DNA from: Bacilli bacterium
Lineage (GTDB): Bacteria; Bacillota_I; Bacilli_A; RF39; UBA660
Reading direction: 5' to 3'
NCBI GenBank assembly: GCA_017515795.1
Contig: JAFWEE010000007.1
Location: 1-47,166, forward strand
Length of the DNA stretch: 47,166 nucleotides
How positions within the stretch are numbered: the first letter of the stretch is position 1; every line of letters starts with the position of its first letter. Made by a program: the position numbers and the translations under genes. Below the pieces are notes generated by a model, which worked only from the letters and a program-made list of their open reading frames with translations, had not been told where the DNA came from and did not search any database. This document shows positions 31,888 to 41,276 of this stretch, in pieces.

Positions 31888-34800
31888 ATGAAAATAGGGA
31901 AAAGATTATTATTGTTAATGCTTTTATTTATACCATTTGTACATACCAATGCCATGACTTCTAGTCAAGAAAAAGCACTTAAAGAGACAATGGATGCATT
32001 TTTAAGAAATAATAATATTAAATATAGTAATGCTAAAGAAATGAATACTATAACACCTGAAATGGCTACATCACAAAACCTAGCATATACTCAATGTGCA
32101 AACTTTGCTAATCAAATATATAAAAATGCTTTAAATATTAGTATTAGAACATCTACTCTTCATATAGCAGGTTGTGCTTATTATCAAAGAGTAACTATGG
32201 GTAATACTACTTCTGTAGTTGGTGCTTGGAGTAGATATAGTACTGATAATTTGCCTTCTCCTAGTTCATGGAGTACTAGAATTCAAGATTTTAATGATTT
32301 ATTACAAGTCGGAGATATTATTGTATATGCTTCTGATCAAACTGGTGGCGGAGCAGGTCATACTCAAGTTGTTTATTATGTTGATTCAAATCCTAATAAC
32401 ACTTTATTAATAGAAGCTAATCAATTTGGTAATTCTTTAGGAGGAGAAGAATTAAATTTATTTTATGGTGATAATGGAGTAGGAGCTGTAAGAACTTGGA
32501 AACTTTCTGATTCATTTAAAACATATACTAAAAAAGATGATCCTAATACTACAAAAAATGAAGAAAACTCAGTTTTATTCATTGTTAGACCTACAGGTAG
32601 TTTAGTAAATGGCGAATATATTAGAGATGTAGACTTCAGTATTGTTAGACATCCTTCTGGAAGTATATATGAATATAATACATATTATTGTTATCCAATG
32701 ACTTCTAGTGATTTAGAAGCATTAATTAATACTAATAGTTCATATGCAAATGATAATCCAACATTAAATAAAAAAGTTGAAATAAGTAAGAGTGGTACTT
32801 GCAGAAGTAAATATTCTAAAATGGATATAGTTAAGACTGTATCAGGTACTTCATCAAATGGAAGTACAATTATAAATAAGAGTAATGTATCTGTTGGAGA
32901 TACATTAACTTATACTATTAAAATTAAAAATGGAAGTAATACTGCATATAGTAATTTAAAAGTTGAAGAAACTATTTCAAGCAATGCTACTATTACTGGT
33001 ACACCTACAGCAAAAGTAGGGTCAACTTCTGTGGGTAATATAAGTACAGATAATAATAAAATAACATTTAGTGATTTAAGCGTTTCTGCTAATAGTGAAT
33101 TAACTATTATATATAAAGTAAAAGTAGATACTAAAACAGTAGGAGAAACTATTAAAACTACAGGTAAAGTATTATATACAAATAATAATAGTGATATAGA
33201 CTGTGATATTAAAACTGCTACTATTGAAAATGTAGTAATTAATAATATAACAAGTAGTGAAAAACAAGAAATAATTGATTTATTTAATTCTAATACTAAT
33301 ATCAATACTGTTTTAAATGGTATCTTTACAAACGGATCTTCTTTAGATATTAATAAACTAGTAATTTTAGATAAAACAACGGATACTAATCCATCTAATA
33401 TGTATTTAAGTAAGACATATAGTTCTACATATTTTAATTTAATGGTTTATAATAATTATTATGGTAGTAGAACTTATGATGATAATACTTATCGTTTACA
33501 TTATTGGGAAAATAATTGGTTAATGAAGCCAAGTACATCCTATAGTGGAAGAGGTGCTTTTGCAGATACAATTTATAAAGGACATTTTCAAACTGGAGAT
33601 GTTTTAATTGTTAAAAAGAATGGTAATACTAAGAAATATGTTTATTTAGAAATTAGTACACCTGGTTTTTATGGATATTATAATAATGAACTTATTAGAT
33701 TCCTTGATGCAAATGATATAAATGATGATTTAAACTATAATAAATTATTTAATAATGATTTATGGGTAATAGTAAGACCTGTTTTAGGACAAAAGAATAA
33801 ACCAATAGATACTCCAACTGTTCAAGCATATACTGGAACTTATGATGGTAATAATCATAGTGTAACAGTTACAAGTAGTGTGTCTAATGGAACGTTATAT
33901 TATTCTACTGATGGAAAAACATGGAGTACTACAAATCCAACAATAAAGAATGTAGGTACTATAACTGTATATGTAAAAGTAGTAGGAGACAGTACTCATA
34001 AAAATTCAGAAATAGTTAAGAGCAAAGTGGAAATAAAAAAAGCAAAAGCATCAGCTCCAATAGTACAGGATGTTAATACAGTATATGATGGACAAAACTA
34101 TTCATTAATAGTATCAGAAACAAATGAAGGAACAATTCAATATTATACAGATGCGGTTGGGCATTGGTTTAGTGATATTCCAAAAAGAAGTCAAGCAGGA
34201 GATTATACAATAAAGGTAAGGGTAACAGGAGACTCAAATCACACTAATTCTGATGAAGTAACAGGACACATTGTTATATCAAAAGCAGATTCAACAATTA
34301 CATGTCAAAACAAAACATATAATGGAAGTTCTCAAATAATAGCTACTTGTAGTGGAGGAACAGTATCTAATAATAATCAAACAAATGCAGGCAATTATAC
34401 AGTTACTTGTACAGGAGATAATAATCATAACAATTCAAGTAAAACATGCACTATAAATAAGAAAAAAGCAACAGCTCCAATAGTCCAAGATGTTAATACA
34501 ACTTATACAGGATCAAGTTATTCATTAACAGTATCAGAAACAAATGAAGGAACAATTCAATATTATACGGATGCAGCTGGGCATTGGTTTAGTTCTATTC
34601 CAACAAGAAGTCAAGCAGGAGACCATACAATAAAGGTAAGGGTAACAGGAGACTCAAATCATACTAATTCTGATGAAGTAACAGGGCACATAGTTATAAC
34701 AAAAGCAGATTCAACAATTACATGTCAAAACAAAACATATAATGGAGAAGAACAAACAATAGCAACATGTGCAGGAGGAACAGCAGCTAATAATAAGAAA

Positions 34801-37800
34801 ACGAATGCTGGTAAATATACAGTTACATGTACAGGAGATTCTAATCATAATAATACAAGTGCAGAATGTACTATAAATAAGAAAAAAGCAGCAACTCCAA
34901 TAGTCCAAGATATTAATACGGCTTATACAGAATCAAATTATTCTTTAATAGTATCAGAAACAAATGAAGGAACAATTCAATATTATACAGATGCGGCTGG
35001 TCGTTGGTTTAGTTCTATTCCAACAAGAAGCCTTGTAGGTAATCATGAAATAAAAGTAAAAGTAACAGGAGATTCAAACCATCTTGATTCTGATGAAGTA
35101 ACAGGACATATAGTTATAACAAAGGTGGATGCTACAATTACATGTCATAATAAAACGTATAATGGAGAAGAGCAAACTATTGCAACATGTACTGGTGGAA
35201 CAGTATCTAATAATAAGAAAACAAATGCTGGTGAATATACAGTTACATGTGCAGGAGATTCTAATCATAATGATGTAAGTACTATATGTACTATAAATAA
35301 GAAAAAAGCAGCAACACCAATAGTCCAAGATATTAATACAGTATATGATGGAGAAAATCATTCTCTAATAGTATCAGAAACAAATGAGGGAATAATTCAA
35401 TATTATACAGATGTAGTTGGTCATTGGTTTAGTGATATTCCAAAAAGAAGTCAAGCAGGAGATTATACAATAAAAGTAAGAGTAACAGGAGATTCAAATC
35501 ATACAAATTCTGATGAAGTAACAGGGCATATTACAATTTTAGAAAATAATGATGATTTAGTTATAGTGTGTTCAGATAAAACATATAATGGAGAATTACA
35601 GACTATTGCTACATGTAATGGAGGAACACTAAGTGGTGAAAAGCAAACAAATGCTGGAGATTATCCAGTTACATGTGCAGGCACAAATTCTAGTATAAGT
35701 TCTGTATGTTCTATAAAGAAGAAGAAAGCAACTACTCCAGTAGTAGAATCATATGAAGGAGTTTATGATGGAGATAACCATAGTGTTACAGTTAATTCAT
35801 CTAATGAAGGTAACATAGTATATTCATCTGATAATACTACATGGAATAATAGTCCTATAACAAGAAAGAATATAGGTAAATCAACAGTATATGTAAAAGT
35901 AGAAGGAGATAGTAATCATATTGATTCTGATTCTATAGAATCATATATTGATATATATCCATCGGATGCTACAATTACATGTGAGAATAAAACATATAAT
36001 GGAGAACCTCAAGTAATAGCAACATGTGCAAATGGAACTATATCAAATGCAGTACAAACAAATGCAGGAGAATATCTAGTTACATGTGAAGGGAATAATA
36101 ATTATTCTAACGTAAGCACTATATGTTCAATTGATAAATCTAAAGCATCTACACCAGTAGTAGAGGCTTATGAAGGAAATTATGATGAAGATTATCATAG
36201 TGTAACTACTATCCCTTCAAATGAAGGAATAATAGAATATTCATTAGATAATATTAATTGGAATATAGATGCTCCTTTAAGAAAAGATGTTGGTACAACT
36301 ACAGTATATATTAGAGTACAAGGTGACATTAATCATTTAGATTCAGATTCAGTTGAATCAAGTATTACTATTAATTCGATAGATACTTCTATAACATGTT
36401 TAGATAATGAATATAATGGAGAACCTCAAGTAATAGCAACATGTTCAAATGGAACAATATCGAACGAAGTACAAACTAATGCTGGAGATTATGCAGTAAC
36501 ATGTGAAGGAAATAATAATTATAATAGTGTTGCAAAAGTATGTAGTATGAGTAAGAAGAAAGCATCTACACCAGTAGTAGAGTCTTATGAAGGATATTAT
36601 GATGGAAATGATCATAGTGTTACTGTAAATCCTTCAAATGAAGGAACAATAAAGTATTCAACAGATAATAATAATTGGAATATAACTAATCCAACAAGAA
36701 AAAATGTTGGTACAACTACAGTATATGTAAAAGTATCAGGAGATACTAATCATTTAGACTCAGATTCAGTTGAATCTAGAATAACTATTAATTCATTAGA
36801 TGCATCAATATCATGTATAAATACTGTGTATAATGGAGAACCTCAAGTGATAGCGACATGTTCAAATGGAACAATATCGAACGAAGTACAAACTAATGCT
36901 GGAGATTATGCAGTAACATGTGAAGGGAATAATAATTATAATAGTGTTGCAAAAGTATGTAGTATGAGTAAGAAGAAAGCATCTACTCCAGTAGTAGAAT
37001 CATATGAAGGATATTATGATGGAAATCCACATAGTATTAATGTAACTTCTTCTAATGGTACATTAATGTATTCAACAGATAATATTATTTGGAATATAAA
37101 TAATCCAACAAGAACAGATGTAGGAACAACAACAGTATATGTCAAAGACTCAGGTAATAGTAATTATTTAGAATCAGATGTTACATCAGGTAGTATTACT
37201 ATTAAAGAAGTATTAGTTAATGTATCAATTATATTTAATTCTAATAATAATACTACTGAAATAGCTACTCAGGAAATATCAGTAAATAGTAACACTAAAT
37301 TAAATAAAAATACATTTGTAAGAAATGGATATACATTTAATTCATGGAATACTAAAGCAGATGGAACAGGAATAAAATATGAAGATGAACAAATAGTAAA
37401 CTTAAATGAAAGTCTTAATTTATATGCTATTTGGGATGAAGATGATGATGTAACTGCTGATAGTTTAAGTTATGATGAAGTAAATATGTATATTGATAAA
37501 ATAATGGTAAATACTGAAGCAGATGATTTAATAAGTAGAATGGATATTAGTGATGATATAACAACTGTTGTTGTTGATACTGTTTTAGTAAATAACAAAG
37601 ATGTTGTATATACTGGTGGAAAAACTAAAATATATAAGAATTCAGTATTATATAAAGAATATACTAATATAGTAATAGGAGATATTAAACCAGATGGTCA
37701 AATAAACTCTGCAGATTTATTAAGAATAAGGCAACATTTGCTTCAAATAAAAACTTTAACAGGATATGAATTTGTAGCAGCTGATGTTAATTATGATAAT

Positions 37801-37872
37801 ACTATTAATTCAGCAGATTTATTAAGAGTAAGGCAACACTTATTAGGTATAAAAAATATTACTATTGATTAA
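31888..37872 (+). CDS. giant secreted protein: NlpC/P60-like domain, DUF11, MBG-like repeats, dockerin
   Basis: A 1994-residue exported protein. The order is: signal peptide (1 to about 22, ending HTNAM); papain-like/NlpC-P60 or CHAP-like domain with Cys70 (TQCANFANQIY) and His158 (GAGHTQVVYYV) after LLQVGDIIVY; DUF11-like domain (about 311-450); a second module resembling the first but lacking Cys and His (453-635); about 16 alternating MBG/YDG-like repeats (642-1771); a Listeria-Bacteroides (Flg_new) repeat near 1775-1850; and a two-repeat type I dockerin (1929-1994). Roles could be wall cleavage or adhesion. The dockerin predicts binding to a cohesin on another surface protein, which is inferred. 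It has no LPXTG motif. Confidence 0.85.
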   Translation: MKIGKRLLLLMLLFIPFVHTNAMTSSQEKALKETMDAFLRNNNIKYSNAKEMNTITPEMATSQNLAYTQCANFANQIYKNALNISIRTSTLHIAGCAYYQRVTMGNTTSVVGAWSRYSTDNLPSPSSWSTRIQDFNDLLQVGDIIVYASDQTGGGAGHTQVVYYVDSNPNNTLLIEANQFGNSLGGEELNLFYGDNGVGAVRTWKLSDSFKTYTKKDDPNTTKNEENSVLFIVRPTGSLVNGEYIRDVDFSIVRHPSGSIYEYNTYYCYPMTSSDLEALINTNSSYANDNPTLNKKVEISKSGTCRSKYSKMDIVKTVSGTSSNGSTIINKSNVSVGDTLTYTIKIKNGSNTAYSNLKVEETISSNATITGTPTAKVGSTSVGNISTDNNKITFSDLSVSANSELTIIYKVKVDTKTVGETIKTTGKVLYTNNNSDIDCDIKTATIENVVINNITSSEKQEIIDLFNSNTNINTVLNGIFTNGSSLDINKLVILDKTTDTNPSNMYLSKTYSSTYFNLMVYNNYYGSRTYDDNTYRLHYWENNWLMKPSTSYSGRGAFADTIYKGHFQTGDVLIVKKNGNTKKYVYLEISTPGFYGYYNNELIRFLDANDINDDLNYNKLFNNDLWVIVRPVLGQKNKPIDTPTVQAYTGTYDGNNHSVTVTSSVSNGTLYYSTDGKTWSTTNPTIKNVGTITVYVKVVGDSTHKNSEIVKSKVEIKKAKASAPIVQDVNTVYDGQNYSLIVSETNEGTIQYYTDAVGHWFSDIPKRSQAGDYTIKVRVTGDSNHTNSDEVTGHIVISKADSTITCQNKTYNGSSQIIATCSGGTVSNNNQTNAGNYTVTCTGDNNHNNSSKTCTINKKKATAPIVQDVNTTYTGSSYSLTVSETNEGTIQYYTDAAGHWFSSIPTRSQAGDHTIKVRVTGDSNHTNSDEVTGHIVITKADSTITCQNKTYNGEEQTIATCAGGTAANNKKTNAGKYTVTCTGDSNHNNTSAECTINKKKAATPIVQDINTAYTESNYSLIVSETNEGTIQYYTDAAGRWFSSIPTRSLVGNHEIKVKVTGDSNHLDSDEVTGHIVITKVDATITCHNKTYNGEEQTIATCTGGTVSNNKKTNAGEYTVTCAGDSNHNDVSTICTINKKKAATPIVQDINTVYDGENHSLIVSETNEGIIQYYTDVVGHWFSDIPKRSQAGDYTIKVRVTGDSNHTNSDEVTGHITILENNDDLVIVCSDKTYNGELQTIATCNGGTLSGEKQTNAGDYPVTCAGTNSSISSVCSIKKKKATTPVVESYEGVYDGDNHSVTVNSSNEGNIVYSSDNTTWNNSPITRKNIGKSTVYVKVEGDSNHIDSDSIESYIDIYPSDATITCENKTYNGEPQVIATCANGTISNAVQTNAGEYLVTCEGNNNYSNVSTICSIDKSKASTPVVEAYEGNYDEDYHSVTTIPSNEGIIEYSLDNINWNIDAPLRKDVGTTTVYIRVQGDINHLDSDSVESSITINSIDTSITCLDNEYNGEPQVIATCSNGTISNEVQTNAGDYAVTCEGNNNYNSVAKVCSMSKKKASTPVVESYEGYYDGNDHSVTVNPSNEGTIKYSTDNNNWNITNPTRKNVGTTTVYVKVSGDTNHLDSDSVESRITINSLDASISCINTVYNGEPQVIATCSNGTISNEVQTNAGDYAVTCEGNNNYNSVAKVCSMSKKKASTPVVESYEGYYDGNPHSINVTSSNGTLMYSTDNIIWNINNPTRTDVGTTTVYVKDSGNSNYLESDVTSGSITIKEVLVNVSIIFNSNNNTTEIATQEISVNSNTKLNKNTFVRNGYTFNSWNTKADGTGIKYEDEQIVNLNESLNLYAIWDEDDDVTADSLSYDEVNMYIDKIMVNTEADDLISRMDISDDITTVVVDTVLVNNKDVVYTGGKTKIYKNSVLYKEYTNIVIGDIKPDGQINSADLLRIRQHLLQIKTLTGYEFVAADVNYDNTINSADLLRVRQHLLGIKNITID
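36412..36609 (+). repeat. 198-bp near-identical repeat, copy 1
   Basis: Copy 2 lies at 36829-37026, 417 bp downstream. The two differ at only about ten positions, and several of these changes are silent. They encode the end of one B unit plus the start of the next A unit. This is the most recent duplication in the array. Confidence 0.85.
36829..37026 (+). repeat. 198-bp near-identical repeat, copy 2
   Basis: This is the partner of the copy at 36412-36609, in the same reading frame. Confidence 0.85.
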
Positions 37873-37900
37873 AAAGAATAGATTTTCTGCTCTTTTTATT
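37871..37900 (+). terminator. weak terminator after the 1994-residue gene
   Basis: AAAGAATAG pairs with CTGCTCTTT (one mismatch, one wobble) and is followed by TTATTATT. Confidence 0.5.
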
Positions 37901-37909
37901 ATTAAACAA

Positions 37910-37938
37910 TTGACATATTTATCTGATTGATATAAGAT
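37910..37938 (+). promoter_or_regulatory. promoter of the kinase-like gene (TTGACA-17-TAAGAT)
   Basis: A consensus TTGACA (37910-37915) lies 17 bp before TAAGAT (37933-37938). It is one of the few complete sigma-A-type -35/-10 pairs in the accessory region. Confidence 0.7.
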
Positions 37939-37960
37939 TATCCTATTCCAAAGGAGATAC

Positions 37961-38764
37961 ATGATGGAAAAAATACAGTTAAAGGATATAGATTGCAAGT
38001 CATTAAAACCATTAGAGAATCAAGGTAATACAAGTTCAATTTATATATATGATGGAGAATGTTATAAATTTTTAGATAAATTAGATGTATCTTTAAAACC
38101 AGGATTATATGAAAAAATATCTGATATAGAAGGTATGGAAGTAGATGGTATAATTCTTCCAAAAAAGATTATTGAAGATAATGGTAATTTTGTTGGATAT
38201 GTAACTGATTATTTTTCACAATCAGCAACTTTATATGATTATTTTACTAAAAAAAGATATGAGGATGCTAATGATATATTAGTGGCTACTAAAAAAGCAT
38301 CTATTATATTAAAAAATGCTCATAAAAGTGGAATTGTTCTTCAAGATGTATCTTTTGATAACTTTTTAATAGATGAAAATGGTAATGTAAGATTATGTGA
38401 TATTGATAGTTGTAAATATAAAGAAAGATATGGTCATTATATATCTGGTCCATTAAAAGACTATTATCTTCATATGCATAGATTACCTGAAATAAATGAA
38501 AATCTAGATAGACAAAGTTTATTCTTTTCAATGCTTTTAACTATGTATCATAAAAGAGTTTTAAGTTTATCTACATATGATGAATTATCTCAAGAAATAA
38601 AAACATTAAAAGAACTAAGAAATATAATGTTTTCTCTATTAATAACTACTAATACATGGGTTCCATATTTAGATGAAGTTATAGTAGATAATGATCATTA
38701 TACAATAGATAGAAATACGCAAGTATCTAAAGAAAAAGCGTTAAAAAATGACTATAGTTTATAA
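37961..38764 (+). CDS. protein-kinase-like protein (diverged catalytic loop)
   Basis: The 267-residue cytoplasmic protein has the core of a eukaryotic-type kinase fold. IYIYDGECYKFLDK matches the ATP-Lys strand. GIVLQDVSFDNFLIDENGNV matches the catalytic loop: Asp of LQD for HRD, and Asn of DN. RLCDIDS matches the DFG metal site. The HR of HRD is LQ, and the Gly of DFG is Asp. There is no Gly-rich loop of standard form and the C-lobe is short. It may be an active atypical kinase or a pseudokinase. Two adjacent ATGs (37961, 37964) both fit the AAAGGAG. It lies just upstream of the TIR protein gene, separated by a terminator. Confidence 0.72.
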   Translation: MMEKIQLKDIDCKSLKPLENQGNTSSIYIYDGECYKFLDKLDVSLKPGLYEKISDIEGMEVDGIILPKKIIEDNGNFVGYVTDYFSQSATLYDYFTKKRYEDANDILVATKKASIILKNAHKSGIVLQDVSFDNFLIDENGNVRLCDIDSCKYKERYGHYISGPLKDYYLHMHRLPEINENLDRQSLFFSMLLTMYHKRVLSLSTYDELSQEIKTLKELRNIMFSLLITTNTWVPYLDEVIVDNDHYTIDRNTQVSKEKALKNDYSL

Positions 38765-38788
38765 AAACAGGATATAATCCTGTTTTTA
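38763..38788 (+). terminator. terminator between kinase-like and TIR genes
   Basis: AAAAACAGGAT pairs perfectly with ATCCTGTTTTT around ATA. Confidence 0.9.
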
Positions 38789-38797
38789 TGTTATAAT
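38789..38797 (+). promoter_or_regulatory. extended -10 promoter of the TIR gene
   Basis: TGTTATAAT (-10 box at 38792-38797) lies directly after the terminator stem. TAGGAG precedes the ATG at 38821. Confidence 0.6.
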
Positions 38798-38820
38798 TTT
38801 ATTAGTTTATAGGAGATTTT

Positions 38821-41184
38821 ATGGAAAAAAAAGAATATAAATATGATGCGTTTATTAGCTATAGACATTCTGAATTAGATAAGTTTGTAGCAGAAAAACT
38901 ACATAAAGAATTAGAGACATATAAGATACCAAAAAATATCAAAGATAATTTAAATATTAAAGAGGATTCTATTAAAAGAGTATTTAGAGATCAAGAAGAA
39001 TTACCTCTTTCTAGTAATTTAGAGGATCCTATAGTAGAAGCTCTAAAAGAATCTAAATACTTAATAGTAATATGTTCTCCTAGATTAAAAGATTCTTTAT
39101 GGTGTAAAAAAGAAATAGAGACTTTTAAAAAATTAAGAGGAAGAAAAAATATATTTTGCGTTCTTATAGAAGGAGAACCAAAAGATTCTTTCCCAAAAGA
39201 ATTATTATATGATGAAAAAGAAAAAATAAATGTAGAACCTTTAGCAGCAGATGTAAGAGGATCTTCTAAAAAAGAAGTATTAAAGAAAATAAAAGAAGAA
39301 AAACTTAGATTAATAGCCCCTATGTTTGATTTAAACTATGATGATTTAAAACAAAGACATAAACAAAGGGAACATAAAAGAAAAATGATGATAATAGGAT
39401 CTATTGCATTATTCTTTATATTATTCTCTTTATATTCATCTATTATGTTAATTAAAATAAATAGTCAAAAAAATAAATTAAGACTAAATCAAGCATATAA
39501 CTTAGCATCTAGTGCTAATGATTATTTAAAAACTGATAGTAGATATAATGCTATTAAAGCTTCTTATGAAGCATTAACTAAATATGATTCTGTTAAGATG
39601 CCATATACATCAGAAGCAGAATATTCTTTAGTAGAGTCTTTAGGTGTTTATGATACAGGGTTCTCATATAAAGCAAAAACTGAATTAGAAACTAAAGGTG
39701 TAGTAGATTATATAAAGAGTAATTATGATGGTAAATACTCTGCTATATATGATGAATCTGGAGAATTAACTTTATTTGATTCATCTAATCTAAATATAAT
39801 AAAAAAATATGAAGTAAATGATGCATATACAACTCTTCAATCATTTTCATTCTCTGGTAATAATCTATTATTATTCTCTAATAAAGATGGTAATATAAGT
39901 GTTGTTAATACTAAAGATGGAAAAGAAATAACAGAAATAAAAAGAGGAGATAAAGCTTTTATTGGAGCCAAGGGAGACTCTAAAGAAAGTATTATTTCAT
40001 ATACTGATGGAGACAAATTATATATTTATAGTATAAAAGATAAAAAAGTTATTAGTTCTTTTTCTAATGATCAAAAGGTTTTAAAAGAAATCTATTATGT
40101 AAATGATGATAAATATATAGTTACATTTACTACTTCAAGAACTGTTTCTGTAAATGATGATCAAGAAATAACTATGCATATATTAGATTCTAGTAACGGA
40201 AAAGAAAAAAATAGTTTTACATTTAATGCTGGTTATATTAATGGCATAACTGAAAAAGATGATAATTTATATTTAATATATAGTAATAATTCTATTACAG
40301 ATACTATATCATCAGTATTATCATATAATTATAATGAAGGAAAAGAAAACTTCACTAAATCTTATAGAGATAAATGGTTTTCTTATATAACAAGATCTTA
40401 TCCAGAAGGATCTAACAATATAGCAGTTGCTAGTTATGATTTATTAATTATTTTAGATGCATCTTCAGGTAACGAAGTAAGTGCTTATAATTTCAAAAGT
40501 AAAATAATAGGTTTATATTCTTATTTAAATAATGAAATATATCTAGTATTCCAAGAAAGTGGTAATGTTGGATTTGTTAATATGGAAAGAAAAAGCAGTA
40601 TTGAATATGTAGGTAAATATGAATTAAATGTAGATAAGTATACTGCTGTAACTCCAAGTGAAGATGGTTTCTTATTTATTCCATACAATGAAAACAGAAT
40701 TATTTCATATGAAAGATTAATAAATAAAGATGCTAAAAAGATTGATATAGAAATAGAGACTCCAAATAATGAAATAGCACCTTCAAAATATGATAAATTA
40801 GAAAAGAGTTATAAAGTAAAAAATAAAAACCTAGTTAATAATATGTTCTATAATGACAAAAAAGACTTATTATTTGTTAGTTATACTAATCAAGATCTAG
40901 TTATATATAATGTTAAAGATAAAACTATATTAGGTACTTTTACTGATATAGACAGACCTGAATATTATTTTGGAAAAGATATTTATGGAAGAATTTATTT
41001 AGGTAATTTAACTAATTCTTATATTATAGATAAGAATTATAATAAAGTTGGTCATATAAAGAGATTAAGAAAAGTAGATAAAGATAAAGTAATTATATCT
41101 AATGATAACTCTGAATATTATCAAGTTAAAATATATACATTAGATGAACTAATAAAATTAGCTAAAGATTATTTAAAAAGATAG
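38821..41184 (+). CDS. TIR domain - transmembrane - beta-propeller-like protein
   Basis: A 787-residue protein with three parts. Residues 7 to about 140 are a TIR domain: YDAFISYRHSELD (strand A), FRDQEELPLSSN (box 2 area), YLIVICSPRLKDSLWCKKEI. Glu98 in WCKKE sits at the place of the catalytic Glu of TIR NAD hydrolases. A single membrane helix lies at about 188-212. Beyond it are some 570 residues of WD/PQQ-like beta-propeller strands (for example YSAIYDESGELTLFDSS, ISVVNTKDGKEI). With no N-terminal signal, the TIR would be inside and the propeller outside, as a sensor. TIR proteins of this shape are known in gut Firmicutes, but their role is undetermined. Confidence 0.85.
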   Translation: MEKKEYKYDAFISYRHSELDKFVAEKLHKELETYKIPKNIKDNLNIKEDSIKRVFRDQEELPLSSNLEDPIVEALKESKYLIVICSPRLKDSLWCKKEIETFKKLRGRKNIFCVLIEGEPKDSFPKELLYDEKEKINVEPLAADVRGSSKKEVLKKIKEEKLRLIAPMFDLNYDDLKQRHKQREHKRKMMIIGSIALFFILFSLYSSIMLIKINSQKNKLRLNQAYNLASSANDYLKTDSRYNAIKASYEALTKYDSVKMPYTSEAEYSLVESLGVYDTGFSYKAKTELETKGVVDYIKSNYDGKYSAIYDESGELTLFDSSNLNIIKKYEVNDAYTTLQSFSFSGNNLLLFSNKDGNISVVNTKDGKEITEIKRGDKAFIGAKGDSKESIISYTDGDKLYIYSIKDKKVISSFSNDQKVLKEIYYVNDDKYIVTFTTSRTVSVNDDQEITMHILDSSNGKEKNSFTFNAGYINGITEKDDNLYLIYSNNSITDTISSVLSYNYNEGKENFTKSYRDKWFSYITRSYPEGSNNIAVASYDLLIILDASSGNEVSAYNFKSKIIGLYSYLNNEIYLVFQESGNVGFVNMERKSSIEYVGKYELNVDKYTAVTPSEDGFLFIPYNENRIISYERLINKDAKKIDIEIETPNNEIAPSKYDKLEKSYKVKNKNLVNNMFYNDKKDLLFVSYTNQDLVIYNVKDKTILGTFTDIDRPEYYFGKDIYGRIYLGNLTNSYIIDKNYNKVGHIKRLRKVDKDKVIISNDNSEYYQVKIYTLDELIKLAKDYLKR

Positions 41185-41203
41185 GATTATTCCTATCTTT
41201 TTA
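41175..41203 (+). terminator. terminator after the TIR gene
   Basis: GATAGGA pairs with TCCTATC around TTAT, flanked by A- and T-runs. The same stem sequence recurs at 43702-43730. Confidence 0.88.
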
Positions 41204-41276
41204 TGTAATATTAAGTAAACTATAATTGATTAAATAGTATTTATATATAATAATATAATTAGAATAGAGGTTTAAT

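Larger units (their letters stand above)
33811..37200 (+). repeat. alternating A/B coding repeats with 420-bp and 417-bp period
   Basis: Nine A units (about 78 residues, motif YDG...GDSNHxxSD) alternate with seven B units (about 60 residues, ITC-x-KTYNGE, IATC, VTC, four Cys each). In the first four pairs the same text recurs exactly every 420 bp: AACAATTCAA ends at 34140, 34560 and 34980, and a one-base variant ends at 35400. The last pairs keep a 417-bp period. High nucleotide identity suggests recent unequal exchange. Confidence 0.88.

Noticed and set aside
34711-35361. Minus-strand Cys/Ile-rich reading frames within the repeat array
   Set aside because: They are mirror images of the repeated coding strand, with no promoter or ribosome-binding site of their own.
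33811-37200. CRISPR-like array
   Set aside because: The regularly spaced repeats are long, in frame and encode protein modules; there are no short direct repeats with unique spacers.
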